From: Ruania alba
GTDB lineage: Bacteria > Actinomycetota > Actinomycetes > Actinomycetales > Beutenbergiaceae
DNA length: 64,000 bases
NCBI RefSeq assembly: GCF_900105765.1
Contig: NZ_FNTX01000002.1
Coordinates: forward strand, 1,674,001-1,738,000
Direction: 5' to 3'
The notes beneath the pieces are model-generated. The model saw only the letters and a list, made by a program, of their open reading frames with translations, did no database searches and was not told where the DNA came from. Both the position numbers and the translations under genes were made by a program. Shown here one piece after another: positions 16,600 through 24,674 of the stretch; the stretch's first letter is position 1, and every line of letters begins with the position of its first letter.

Positions 16600-17474
16600 G
16601 TCGTTCCCTCCAGCTGCGCGTGCCGCCACAGATGGTGAGCAGCGTAGGTGCGCCACGGGGAGAACTCGGTGCCACGCGGGTCCGCGGGTGTGCCACCGAG
16701 GCGCTCTGCTGTACGCCGGAGCACCAGGTCGGTGCCGCAGTAGGCGTCCGGATCGCCGAGCGCCCGCATCCGCACGTACTGCGCCGTCCACGGCCCGATC
16801 CCGGGCACGGCGAGCAAGCCCGCCTCGGCGTCGTCGGTATCGATCCCACCGTCCAGATCCAGTCCGTCCAGCGCTGCACGGGCGAGGGCGAGCACCGCCC
16901 GACGGCGTCCGGCCGGCATCGCCAGCACGTCGCCGTCCGGATGGATCGCCGCCACCTGGGCGGGCGTCGGGAACAGGTGCGTCAGACCGCCGTCGGGTTG
17001 TGGCAACGGCGTGCCCACTGCACGGACCAGGCGGGCCGTATGGGTGCGCGCCGCCGCCAGCGAGACCTGCTGGGCGAGGACTGCCCGCAGGGCCACCTCG
17101 AATCCACCCGGATGCTGTGGCGCTCGCAGGCCCGGCCGAGCGCGCACCAGCGGCCCCAGCCACGGATGCCTGCCGAGCCCTTCGAGCACCTCGGCCGGGT
17201 CGCGGTCGAGATCTGCGGTACGTCGCAGGATTGACTCGGCCTGTGCCTGGTCGGCGGGGTCGCTCAGGTGCACTGTGGCGTGCAGTCCAGGGGCATCCGG
17301 CTCGGGGCGGTGCAGCTCGAGGATCCCCGGGCCATGGGCAAGGTGGACCGCCCGGCGATACCGGACGCCGTCGATGTCCTCCACTCCGGTGATCGTGCGG
17401 GCCGCGAGGTATGCCCACAGCGCCTCCCTATCGAAGGGAGGCGCTGTGGGCAGGCCCACGCTGGTGATGTGCAC
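16596..17474 (-). CDS. alkA: DNA-3-methyladenine glycosylase II (AlkA type)
   Basis: Removes alkylated bases from DNA to start base-excision repair. The 292-residue protein has an AlkA N-domain (LPTAPPFDREALWAYLAAR) and an HhH-GPD domain: LRAVLAQQVSLAAART, then the hairpin LLAVPGIGPWTAQYVRMRALGDPDAYCGTDL, whose last Asp is the catalytic residue. The start is GTG 17474 or, less likely, GTG 17459. No clear Shine-Dalgarno is seen. A 15-bp perfect hairpin lies inside the first 20 codons and may tune translation or end early transcripts. ogt follows with overlap. Confidence 0.92.
   Translation of the reverse strand: MHITSVGLPTAPPFDREALWAYLAARTITGVEDIDGVRYRRAVHLAHGPGILELHRPEPDAPGLHATVHLSDPADQAQAESILRRTADLDRDPAEVLEGLGRHPWLGPLVRARPGLRAPQHPGGFEVALRAVLAQQVSLAAARTHTARLVRAVGTPLPQPDGGLTHLFPTPAQVAAIHPDGDVLAMPAGRRRAVLALARAALDGLDLDGGIDTDDAEAGLLAVPGIGPWTAQYVRMRALGDPDAYCGTDLVLRRTAERLGGTPADPRGTEFSPWRTYAAHHLWRHAQLEGTT
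17414..17450 (-). other. Perfect hairpin inside the start of alkA
   Basis: CCCACAGCGCCTCCC at 17414-17428 pairs without mismatch with 17436-17450 around the loop TATCGAA. In the alkA message it covers codons 9 to 20, so it would form right behind the initiating ribosome. It could be an attenuator or a translational brake. Confidence 0.75.
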
Positions 17475-17534
17475 GTGGATATCGTGCCACCGTGCACCGA
17501 CAGTGCTACCGACCCTGTACTGACACCGACCCGC

Positions 17535-18260
17535 TTACGCGCTCGCGCGGGTGATGAACTCGATCTGCTCCGGGCTCGGTCCACCGTGATCGCGACGGAT
17601 CGCCTCGGCGTTGTCCTGCTGCATTGCGTAGAGCGACTCACGCAGTTGCGCATCACCCTGGTGGAACTCGTGCAGCAGGCCCTGCCACTCTCGGGCGAGA
17701 GCGCGTCCGTCCTCACTCGTGGGGTCCATGCCGGCGTCGATCGCACGCTGAACGCGGCCGATCAGGTCCGGCCATGCGGCTTCGACGGCGGCGATGCGCT
17801 CGCCGTCGGTCTCCTTCCGCTCGGCAAGTGCCGTGAGCTGCTCGGGGCTGAAGTGCTTCTGGACAATCTCGTCCACGATGATCACCTTCCTGATGAGATC
17901 CAAGAAGTCGTCGGAGGAACGTCCGGACGCCGTAGCAAGTGTTGCTTCGAGCCCATCGCGGAGCCGGCCCAATGCAGTGATCTGCTCGTCGACGGCGGCC
18001 AGGTGCCTGGTGAGCACCTCGCTCACCTCGGCCGAACCGTCGAGCAATGCCCCGGCCGTTGCCAGGTCGACCCCGAGGCGGCGCAGCGCAAGTACCTGGT
18101 AAACGCGCTCGACGTCGGACTCGGTGTAGAGCCGGTGCCCGGCCGAGGTGCGTGCCGTCGGCACGACGAGGCCGACGTCGCCCCAATGGTGCAGGGTGCG
18201 GACAGTCAGGCCCGTCGCTCGTGCAAGCTCACCGACCTTCCAGGTGCGGCCTGGCTCCAT
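17535..18260 (-). CDS. MerR-family regulator with TipA-type effector domain
   Basis: A 241-residue transcription regulator: winged-helix MerR head (WKVGELARATGLTVRTLHHWGDVGLV, then SAGHRLYTESDVERVYQV), a dimer coiled coil (about 75-125) and a TipAS-like all-helical effector domain (about 140-240, HFSPEQLTALAERK, AWPDLIGRVQRAIDAGMDP), the fold that traps thiopeptides and other drugs. I take the ATG at 18260 because GGAGGAGG is five bases before it; an ATG at 18275 lies upstream. A fitting MerR dyad lies 57 bases upstream, so it is probably autoregulated. No obvious pump or resistance gene is next to it. Confidence 0.88.
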   Translation of the reverse strand: MEPGRTWKVGELARATGLTVRTLHHWGDVGLVVPTARTSAGHRLYTESDVERVYQVLALRRLGVDLATAGALLDGSAEVSEVLTRHLAAVDEQITALGRLRDGLEATLATASGRSSDDFLDLIRKVIIVDEIVQKHFSPEQLTALAERKETDGERIAAVEAAWPDLIGRVQRAIDAGMDPTSEDGRALAREWQGLLHEFHQGDAQLRESLYAMQQDNAEAIRRDHGGPSPEQIEFITRASA

Positions 18261-18316
18261 CAGTTCCTCCTCCATCTCCACCGGCGCTCTCTGCGCCGGC
18301 ATCCTGGACGCTAGAT

Positions 18317-18333
18317 CCTTACGTTGCGTGAGG
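18317..18333 (-). promoter_or_regulatory. MerR-type operator upstream of the TipA-like gene
   Basis: The dyad CCTtACGttgCGTgAGG reads CCTnACGnnnCGTnAGG on both strands. On the minus strand it lies behind a TTGCAC -35-like hexamer with a long (about 19-base) spacer, the hallmark of MerR-activated promoters. Confidence 0.65.
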
Positions 18334-18429
18334 TGCAAGTGTCGTCTCCCGCAGCCGGACCCGCGAATCCCTGACGGCGGCTCGTCGCGTCGGAACGCGT
18401 GCGCCGCTACCCATCGCTAGACTCTCGGG

Positions 18430-19869
18430 GTGACTGTTCGCCTGCATGATTCCGCCACTCGCGAGGTCCGCGACCTCGTGCCCCGCCAACCGGGCCGCGT
18501 GGGGATCTACCTGTGTGGCGCCACGGTGCAGGGCGCGCCGCATATCGGGCACCTGCGGTCGGTGATCGCGTTCGACATCCTGGTGCGCTGGCTGCGCCGG
18601 TCCGGGCTCGAGGTGACCCTGGTGCGCAACGTCACCGACATTGACGACAAGATCTTCACCAAGTCCGCGGACGCCGGTGTTCCGTGGTGGGCCTGGGCGC
18701 ACCGCTTCGAGCGCGCTTTCAACGCCGCCTACGACGCGCTCGGCGTGCTGCCACCCACCTACGAGCCACGTGCCACCGGACACATCCCGGAGATGGTCGA
18801 ACTCATCGCCCGGCTCATCGAGCGCGGGCACGCCTACGCCAGTGCCGAGGGCAACGTGTACTTCGCGGTGAGTTCCTGGGGAAAGTACGGGGTGCTCACC
18901 CGGCAGCTGCTGGAGAACCTCAGCGCCGAAGAGGATGACGCCTCCGACAAGCGGGACCCGCGTGACTTCGCCCTCTGGAAGGCCGCCAAATCGACTGATC
19001 CGGATGGCGCTGCCTGGGCCACCCCGTGGGGGCGCGGCCGGCCCGGCTGGCACCTGGAGTGCTCGGCGATGGCCCGCAAGTACCTCGGTGAAGGCTTTGA
19101 TATCCACGGCGGCGGGATCGACCTGCGCTTCCCGCACCACGAGAACGAGCTTGCCCAGTCCACCGCGGCCGGCTGGGACTTCACCCAACTGTGGATGCAC
19201 AACGCCTGGGTGACCGTGGGCGGGGAGAAGATGAGTAAGTCGCTCGGCAACTCCCTCACCGCCGATGCCGTGCTGGAGCGCACCACGCCGGTGGTGCTGC
19301 GCTACGCCCTCGGGGCGGTGCACTACCGCTCCACGCTCGAGTTCACCGACGCCACGCTCGCCGAGACGGCCGCCGCCTGGGAACGGATCAGCCAGTTCGT
19401 CACCCGCGCCGGCGAACGCGCCGGGGTGGCCACTGCCGAGGAGGTGGCCACGGCCGAGCTCCCCGAGGACTTCGCCGAGGCGCTTGACGACGACCTGAAC
19501 GTCTCGGCGGCGCTCGCGGTGGTGCACGAGCACGTGCGGCTCGGCAACACCGCGCTCGCGCAGCCCGCCGGCCGTGCCGATGCCGAGGTGGGTGCCCAGG
19601 TGCTGGCGGTGCGGGCCATGCTCGCGGTGCTCGGCCTGGACCCGCTCGCCGCCCCCTGGGCCGGCGATGCAGCCTCCGACGGCGGAACGAAGGATGCGCT
19701 GGCCGTGCTGGTGGATGCGGTGCTCGCCGATCGCGCGCAGGCGCGCGCCGAGAAGGACTTCGCCCGAGCGGATACGCTGCGGGATCGCCTCGCCGAGGCA
19801 GGAATCGTCGTCGAGGACTCACCGGACGGTGTCCGGTGGACTGTGAAGGGGGCCACCAGTGGCCGGTAA
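18430..19869 (+). CDS. cysS: Cysteinyl-tRNA synthetase
   Basis: Charges tRNA-Cys. The 479-residue class I enzyme has the HIGH motif in [16 protein letters not shown], the zinc-site segment [10 protein letters not shown] with [14 protein letters not shown], and the KMSKS loop [12 protein letters not shown]; the C-terminal helical domain recognises the tRNA. The catalytic-zinc Cys residues are in YLCGATV and HLECSA. A GTG at 18430 is the start. The rlmB gene overlaps its end by 11 bases. In mycobacteria cysS1 also lies in the carD-ispD-ispF neighbourhood, here moved downstream by an 8-kb insert-like block. Confidence 0.95.
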   Translation: MTVRLHDSATREVRDLVPRQPGRVGIYLCGATVQGAPHIGHLRSVIAFDILVRWLRRSGLEVTLVRNVTDIDDKIFTKSADAGVPWWAWAHRFERAFNAAYDALGVLPPTYEPRATGHIPEMVELIARLIERGHAYASAEGNVYFAVSSWGKYGVLTRQLLENLSAEEDDASDKRDPRDFALWKAAKSTDPDGAAWATPWGRGRPGWHLECSAMARKYLGEGFDIHGGGIDLRFPHHENELAQSTAAGWDFTQLWMHNAWVTVGGEKMSKSLGNSLTADAVLERTTPVVLRYALGAVHYRSTLEFTDATLAETAAAWERISQFVTRAGERAGVATAEEVATAELPEDFAEALDDDLNVSAALAVVHEHVRLGNTALAQPAGRADAEVGAQVLAVRAMLAVLGLDPLAAPWAGDAASDGGTKDALAVLVDAVLADRAQARAEKDFARADTLRDRLAEAGIVVEDSPDGVRWTVKGATSGR

Positions 19870-20836
19870 CTCCAAGCGTCAGGGAGCCGTGCGCAAGCCC
19901 GGCAGCAAGAAGGGCGCACAGGTAGGCAGTGGCGGTCAGCGCCGCAAGGGCCTGGAGGGCAAGAAGCCGACCCCGAAGGCCGAGGACCGCCCCTACCACC
20001 CGGCAGGCAAGCGCAAGGCTGCTGCCGAGCGGGAAGCCGCCAAGCGCGGGCCGGCCCGGGGCGGTGGCGGCCCGGCACGATCGAAGAACCACGAGATGGT
20101 GGCCGGTCGCAACGCCGTGGTGGAGGCGATGCGTGCGGAGATCCCGGTGAGCACCGTCTATCTGGCCACCGGGATCGACTCCGACGACCGCACCCGCGAG
20201 ATCCTGGCCGCGGCCGCCACCCGCGCCCTGCCCGTGCAGGAGCTGCGCAAGCCCGAGCTGGACCGGATCACCGACGGTGCCACGCACCAGGGGGTGGCCA
20301 TCGAGGTGCCCGCGTACAGCTACGCCGAGCCCGACGATCTGCTCCAGCGTCCGCTCGGCGAGGGGCGCACCCCCCTGATCGTTGCGCTCGACGGCATCAC
20401 CGACCCGCGCAACCTGGGTGCGACGCTGCGTTCGGCCGGTGCGTTCGGGGTGGACGGAGTGGTGGTGCCGCAACGTCGGTCCGCGAGCGTGACCGCCTCG
20501 GCGTGGAAGGTCTCCGCGGGTGCCGCTGCCCGGGTCCCGGTGGCGCGTGCCACGAACCTGGTCCGCGCCCTGGAGGACTACAAGAAGGCCGGTTGCTTCG
20601 TGGTCGGCCTGGATGGGGGCGGAACCACCGATATCGGCGAACTCGAGCTCGCCACCGAACCGCTCGTGCTGGTGCTCGGCTCCGAGGGCAAAGGCCTGAG
20701 CAGGCTGGTGACCGAGACCTGCGACATGGTCGCCTCGATCCCGATCGCTGCGAGTACCGAGTCGCTGAACGCAGGGACTGCCGTCGGCATCGCCCTCTAC
20801 GAGATCGCCCGGCACCGGAGGGCGACGCCGGGATGA
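19859..20836 (+). CDS. rlmB: 23S rRNA (guanosine-2'-O)-methyltransferase RlmB
   Basis: SPOUT-family methyltransferase that methylates the ribose of G2251 (E. coli number) in the 23S rRNA P loop. The 325 residues comprise a basic, Lys/Gly-rich leader (about 1-78) that is typical of actinobacterial RlmB, a substrate-binding domain ([12 protein letters not shown] to about 160), and the trefoil-knot domain: [37 protein letters not shown] and [22 protein letters not shown]. It starts at GTG 19859 inside the cysS end, so the two are coupled. Confidence 0.94.
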   Translation: MAGNSKRQGAVRKPGSKKGAQVGSGGQRRKGLEGKKPTPKAEDRPYHPAGKRKAAAEREAAKRGPARGGGGPARSKNHEMVAGRNAVVEAMRAEIPVSTVYLATGIDSDDRTREILAAAATRALPVQELRKPELDRITDGATHQGVAIEVPAYSYAEPDDLLQRPLGEGRTPLIVALDGITDPRNLGATLRSAGAFGVDGVVVPQRRSASVTASAWKVSAGAAARVPVARATNLVRALEDYKKAGCFVVGLDGGGTTDIGELELATEPLVLVLGSEGKGLSRLVTETCDMVASIPIAASTESLNAGTAVGIALYEIARHRRATPG

Positions 20837-20879
20837 GATCAGTACGTGTGCGGCCGCTCGCATGGGTACGCTCGAGAGC

Positions 20880-22241
20880 ATGAGCACGTCGAGGTGGCAG
20901 CGGCAGCAGGGGCAGATCTCGGCACCCGACACGCGGGTGTTGCGCGCCGGCGGGTTTCTCGACGGCGCCCTCGTGGTCGCGATCCTCGAGGCCGACCCGG
21001 AGGAACCAGCCTCGGTGTGGGTGACAGTCGCCACCGACGATGAGCAACGAGTGGCCGTGCTCGGTCCGGACGGGCAGTCCGTGGTCCCCGGACCGCCCCT
21101 GCCGGAGCTGGCCGAGGCGCTCGCCCAGGAGTGCCAGGGCGGCGTCACTTTCGGCGACGTGGTCGCGGTGGCGTGGCCCGAGGACGAGCCCGAGGACCCG
21201 TTCGAGCCGCACCTGGACGTCACCAGCGTGCCCGAACGCACCGTGGTGCTGCTGCCCGGCGGGCGAGACGGCGCCGAGCGCCTGGCCACCACCTTGGGAA
21301 TCACGGTGCACGCTGTGCTCGGTGAGCGTGCCGAGGACACCGACGACTCCGATGATCCTGAGGTGGGCGCCACCTCGAACGCCTCCAGCGGTGCGACCGA
21401 ACCCGTGTCCACCGATGAAGACCCCGTCGATGCGGCCATGCCGGTCGCCGTCCTGCTGGTGGACGCCCCCGGTGTGGAGGAGCTGGACCTGACCGCGGAG
21501 GCTCCTGCCGCCGTCGTGCTGGAACGCCGCACCGTGTACCCGGCCGTCACGGCCGTGCGCGGGGCGGTGCACACCCATGTGTGGGGACTGGAACGGGCCG
21601 TGGTCCCGATCGCCGGAGTGGCCCCGGACTTCGCTGAGCAGGTGCTTGGCCATGAAGCCCTTGCCGACGGCGTCCTGGCGGCTCTCCCGGACGCCGACCG
21701 TGAGCAGGTGCTCGGTGCGTTGCGTGGGGATGGTCTGGCACCGCTGGTCACCGCGCTCGGGCTCCCGGAGGACCTGGTCGAGCCGCTGAACGGGTTCCTC
21801 GACGGGGAGACTGAGGCAGCAGACGTTCCCGGAGTGCAGGAGCTGGAGCCGGTGGGCCTCTCCGAACTGGTTCGCCGTCGGGCGCGCACCGCGGCTGATG
21901 ATGCCCGGTTGGCGGCGCAGCAGGCGCGCGAGGACACCCGGGAGCGAGCCCAGCAGGCCGCCGAGGACGCTCGTCGGCGAGCGCAGCGGGCCGCCGACGA
22001 TGCACGGACCGGTGTGGCGGCGTTCGCCGATGCGGCCGAAGAACCCGCGCGAACGTGGGCGCCCTATGCGCTGGCCGCCGTGGAGACCGTGGTCGGTGCT
22101 GCCCTGTGGCGCCGTGCCTCCCGGCCGGAGACCGGCCGCGCTTGGGCCGTGGTGGGCAAGGTGACCGCAGGTGTGCTCTGGGCTGGGGCGCTCGCGAACG
22201 TCGGTGCCGCGGTGTGGCCGCGCCTGCGCGGCGAGGACTGA
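20880..22241 (+). CDS. Hypothetical actinobacterial protein with C-terminal membrane helices
   Basis: 453 residues, no family recognised. Residues 1-320 look like two globular alpha/beta parts separated by an acidic Asp/Ser/Glu linker (about 150-185). Residues about 330-385 form an Ala/Arg/Asp-rich coiled coil with repeated AxxDARRRA-like segments, and about 395-447 hold two hydrophobic helices (YALAAVETVVGAALW and VTAGVLWAGALANVGAAVW). The likely arrangement is cytoplasmic with a C-terminal membrane anchor. The ATG at 20880 is chosen over upstream GTG codons since sequence before it is not coding-like. It follows rlmB by 43 bases. Confidence 0.75.
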   Translation: MSTSRWQRQQGQISAPDTRVLRAGGFLDGALVVAILEADPEEPASVWVTVATDDEQRVAVLGPDGQSVVPGPPLPELAEALAQECQGGVTFGDVVAVAWPEDEPEDPFEPHLDVTSVPERTVVLLPGGRDGAERLATTLGITVHAVLGERAEDTDDSDDPEVGATSNASSGATEPVSTDEDPVDAAMPVAVLLVDAPGVEELDLTAEAPAAVVLERRTVYPAVTAVRGAVHTHVWGLERAVVPIAGVAPDFAEQVLGHEALADGVLAALPDADREQVLGALRGDGLAPLVTALGLPEDLVEPLNGFLDGETEAADVPGVQELEPVGLSELVRRRARTAADDARLAAQQAREDTRERAQQAAEDARRRAQRAADDARTGVAAFADAAEEPARTWAPYALAAVETVVGAALWRRASRPETGRAWAVVGKVTAGVLWAGALANVGAAVWPRLRGED

Positions 22242-22258
22242 GCCGGCCGGGGACGTCG

Positions 22259-23254
22259 ATGGTGGTGACCATGCGTCAGGTGGCGCAGCACGCCGGCGTC
22301 TCGCTCAAGACGGTCTCGAACGTCGTCAACCACTACGAGCACGTGAGTGCGTCGATGCGGAGCCGGGTCCTCACGGCGATCGACGATCTCGGCTACCAGA
22401 TGAACGTCACCGCCCGGAACCTGAGCACCGGGCGCACCGGCATGCTCGCGCTCGCGCTGCCCGAGCTGCAGCTGCCGTACTTCGCCGAGCTCGCTGACGC
22501 CGTGATGGATGCGGCCGACGATCTCGGCTACACCGTGCTGATCGAACCCACGGCGGGGATGCGGACGGGGGAGCTGGAGGTCTTACGCAGCCCACGGCGC
22601 AGCATGAGCGACGGGCTGATCTACTCACCAACCGCCCTGCGCGAGGCCGACCGGGCGGCACTGTCGGTGGATTTCCCGATGGTGCTCCTGGGTGAGCGAG
22701 CGCTGGCCTCCAGTGTCGACCACGTGGCGATGGCGAATGAGGTCGGCGGCCGGATGGTGACCGAGCACCTGCTCGCCCAGGGCTGCCGCAGGATCGCGAT
22801 CGTCGGGGCGCACGACGCTGAGACCGGGGCCGGGTCGTTGCGGCAGCGCGGGGCGCGGTCCGCGCTCGAGGCCGCTGGGCTCGACTCCGATGTCGCCTCC
22901 GCTGGTGCTCAGCGGTGGTCCCGGGAGACCGGCCGGGCCGCCGTCATGGATCTTCTAGCTCGCGAGGTGCGCTTCGACGGACTGCTCGCCCTCAACGACG
23001 CGATGGCGCTCGGAGCGATGCGCGCCCTGTGGGAGGCGGGCGTGGACGTGCCGGGACAGGTGCGGGTGGCCGGCTTCGATGACATCGAGGAATCACGGTA
23101 CGCCCGCCCGTCTCTGACCACGGTGAACCCGGGGAGGGCCGAGATCGCACGACGAGCCGTCCAGCTTCTCGTGGACCGGATCGAAGGGCGCGCCGTGGAA
23201 GCAGCCGAGTACCAGGTCCCGGCCGCACTGGTGGTGCGCGAGTCCACCCGGTGA
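22259..23254 (+). CDS. LacI-family transcriptional regulator (first of two)
   Basis: 331 residues. The N-terminal HTH is typical (MRQVAQHAGVSLKTVSNVVN, with the hinge helix around ARNLSTGRTG), followed by a periplasmic-binding-like effector domain (about 60-331) ending with FDDIEESRYARPSLTTVNP. It binds a sugar and then releases or grips DNA. The perfect palindrome 51 bases downstream of its stop, before the solute-binding gene, is its likely operator. ATG 22259 is taken; ATG 22271 is also possible. It is related to the second LacI gene at 28703. It starts 17 bases after the previous stop. Confidence 0.92.
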   Translation: MVVTMRQVAQHAGVSLKTVSNVVNHYEHVSASMRSRVLTAIDDLGYQMNVTARNLSTGRTGMLALALPELQLPYFAELADAVMDAADDLGYTVLIEPTAGMRTGELEVLRSPRRSMSDGLIYSPTALREADRAALSVDFPMVLLGERALASSVDHVAMANEVGGRMVTEHLLAQGCRRIAIVGAHDAETGAGSLRQRGARSALEAAGLDSDVASAGAQRWSRETGRAAVMDLLAREVRFDGLLALNDAMALGAMRALWEAGVDVPGQVRVAGFDDIEESRYARPSLTTVNPGRAEIARRAVQLLVDRIEGRAVEAAEYQVPAALVVRESTR

Positions 23255-23276
23255 CGCGCTGATCGGGTGACCACCC

Positions 23277-23320
23277 TTGACAGGGATGAATCCGCGGGTC
23301 ACGATTTACACCGGTGTAAA
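23277..23320 (+). promoter_or_regulatory. Promoter and LacI-type operator for the solute-binding gene
   Basis: TTGACA at 23277-23282 is a consensus -35; CACGAT at 23300-23305 is a fair -10 at a 17-base distance. TTTACACCGGTGTAAA at 23305-23320 is a perfect 16-bp palindrome with the central CG typical of LacI-family sites, placed to block initiation. The preceding LacI gene is the most likely binder. Confidence 0.75.
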
Positions 23321-23366
23321 CATGAGGGTGGACGACGACGCACTGGAGCGTCGGGATGGAGTCGAG

Positions 23367-24674
23367 ATGGGAATCGTCACGAACGCACGAAGCCTGGGAG
23401 TCCTCACACTCGCTGGGTTGGTCGCCCTGGCCGGATGCTCACGAGGAGGTGCGGCCGAGTCGACTGGTGACGAAGGGGACGTCACCATCCGGTTCTCCTG
23501 GTGGGGGAACGATGAACGTGCCGATATCACCAACGCGGCGGTGGACGCGTTCGAGGAGGCGACCCCGGGCATCGTGGTGGAGACGGAGTTCATCGACTTC
23601 AACTCCTATTTCGACCGCATCGCCACAGCCACCGCCGGTGGCGACGCACCGGACGTGATCACCATGGGCGGGGCCTATCCCCGGGAGTACGGAGACCGGG
23701 GCGCACTGCTCGACCTCGCCGAGGTCTCGCAGTGGCTGGACCTGAGCGTGATCGACGAGAGCGCACTCGCGAACGGGTACTTCAGTCAGACCCAGTACGG
23801 CGTGCCCACCGGGGCCAACACTTTCGGCGCGATCCTGAACACCGACGTGTTCGCCGAAGCGGGTGTGCCGTTGCCGGACGATGAGTCATGGACATGGCAG
23901 GAGTACGTCGATCTCGCCGTCCAGTTGAGTGCAGCGACGGACGCCGACACCTACGGGGCGGAGGACCCCACCGCCGCGGACATGCTCGACGCCTACCTTT
24001 ACCAGCGCACCGGTCAGGGGTTGTATACCGAGGAGGGTGCGCTGGCGGCTCCCGCCGAGACGGTCACCGACTGGTTCGCCCTGACCACGGAGTTGCGGGT
24101 GAACGGCGGCAGCCCGTCAGCGAGCCTGACGTCCGAGCTGAGCACGCAGACGGCGCCCGAGCAGAGCCTGCTCGGACAGGGGCGAGCGGCGATCGGCGTC
24201 GGCTGGTCGAACAGCATCGGCGCCCTCCGGGACGCCTCCGGGGACGACATCGTGCTCGCCCGGCTGCCTGGCGACACGGGCGAGCATGGCTCCGGGATGT
24301 GGCTCCAGGCCTCGCAGCTGTACACCGTGAGCTCGACGACCGAGCATCCGGAGGCCGCTGCCCGCCTGGTCGACTTCCTGGTCTCGACCACCGAAGCAGC
24401 CGAGCACATCGGTACCGACCGCGGTATCCCGTCCAACCCGGAGATCAGGGAGTTCCTCGCCGGTGAGGGGCTGGAGGAGAATACCCAGATCGAGTTCGAC
24501 TTCATCGAGAGGGTGAGCGGCTTCGTGGACGGTCACTTCGTGATCGGGCCGACCGGGTCCACCGAAACGGCGCTGATCGTCGACCGCCTGAACGATCAGG
24601 TGCTGTTCGAGCAGCTCACCCCGGAGCAAGCGGGGCAGCAATTCGTCGACGATGTCACGGAGGCGATCTCCTGA
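23367..24674 (+). CDS. Sugar ABC transporter substrate-binding lipoprotein
   Basis: 435-residue extracytoplasmic binding protein of the carbohydrate (family 1) type. It has a signal peptide and lipobox ending LVALAGCS (lipidated Cys about residue 24), then TIRFSWWGNDERADITNAAVDAFEEA and the family pattern GGDAPDVITMGGAYPREYGDRGALLDL. The ATG at 23367 has GGAG five bases upstream; an ATG at 23277-23330 would only add non-signal sequence. No permease genes follow; the next gene is a glycoside hydrolase. It would need permeases from elsewhere and perhaps the UgpC ATPase at 33057. Confidence 0.9.
   Translation: MGIVTNARSLGVLTLAGLVALAGCSRGGAAESTGDEGDVTIRFSWWGNDERADITNAAVDAFEEATPGIVVETEFIDFNSYFDRIATATAGGDAPDVITMGGAYPREYGDRGALLDLAEVSQWLDLSVIDESALANGYFSQTQYGVPTGANTFGAILNTDVFAEAGVPLPDDESWTWQEYVDLAVQLSAATDADTYGAEDPTAADMLDAYLYQRTGQGLYTEEGALAAPAETVTDWFALTTELRVNGGSPSASLTSELSTQTAPEQSLLGQGRAAIGVGWSNSIGALRDASGDDIVLARLPGDTGEHGSGMWLQASQLYTVSSTTEHPEAAARLVDFLVSTTEAAEHIGTDRGIPSNPEIREFLAGEGLEENTQIEFDFIERVSGFVDGHFVIGPTGSTETALIVDRLNDQVLFEQLTPEQAGQQFVDDVTEAIS

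Noticed and set aside
22582-22584. Leucine TTA codons (also near 42167 and 63743) as bldA-type control
   Set aside because: TTA control is established for streptomycetes; a few TTA codons in a Micrococcales-like genome are not evidence for it.
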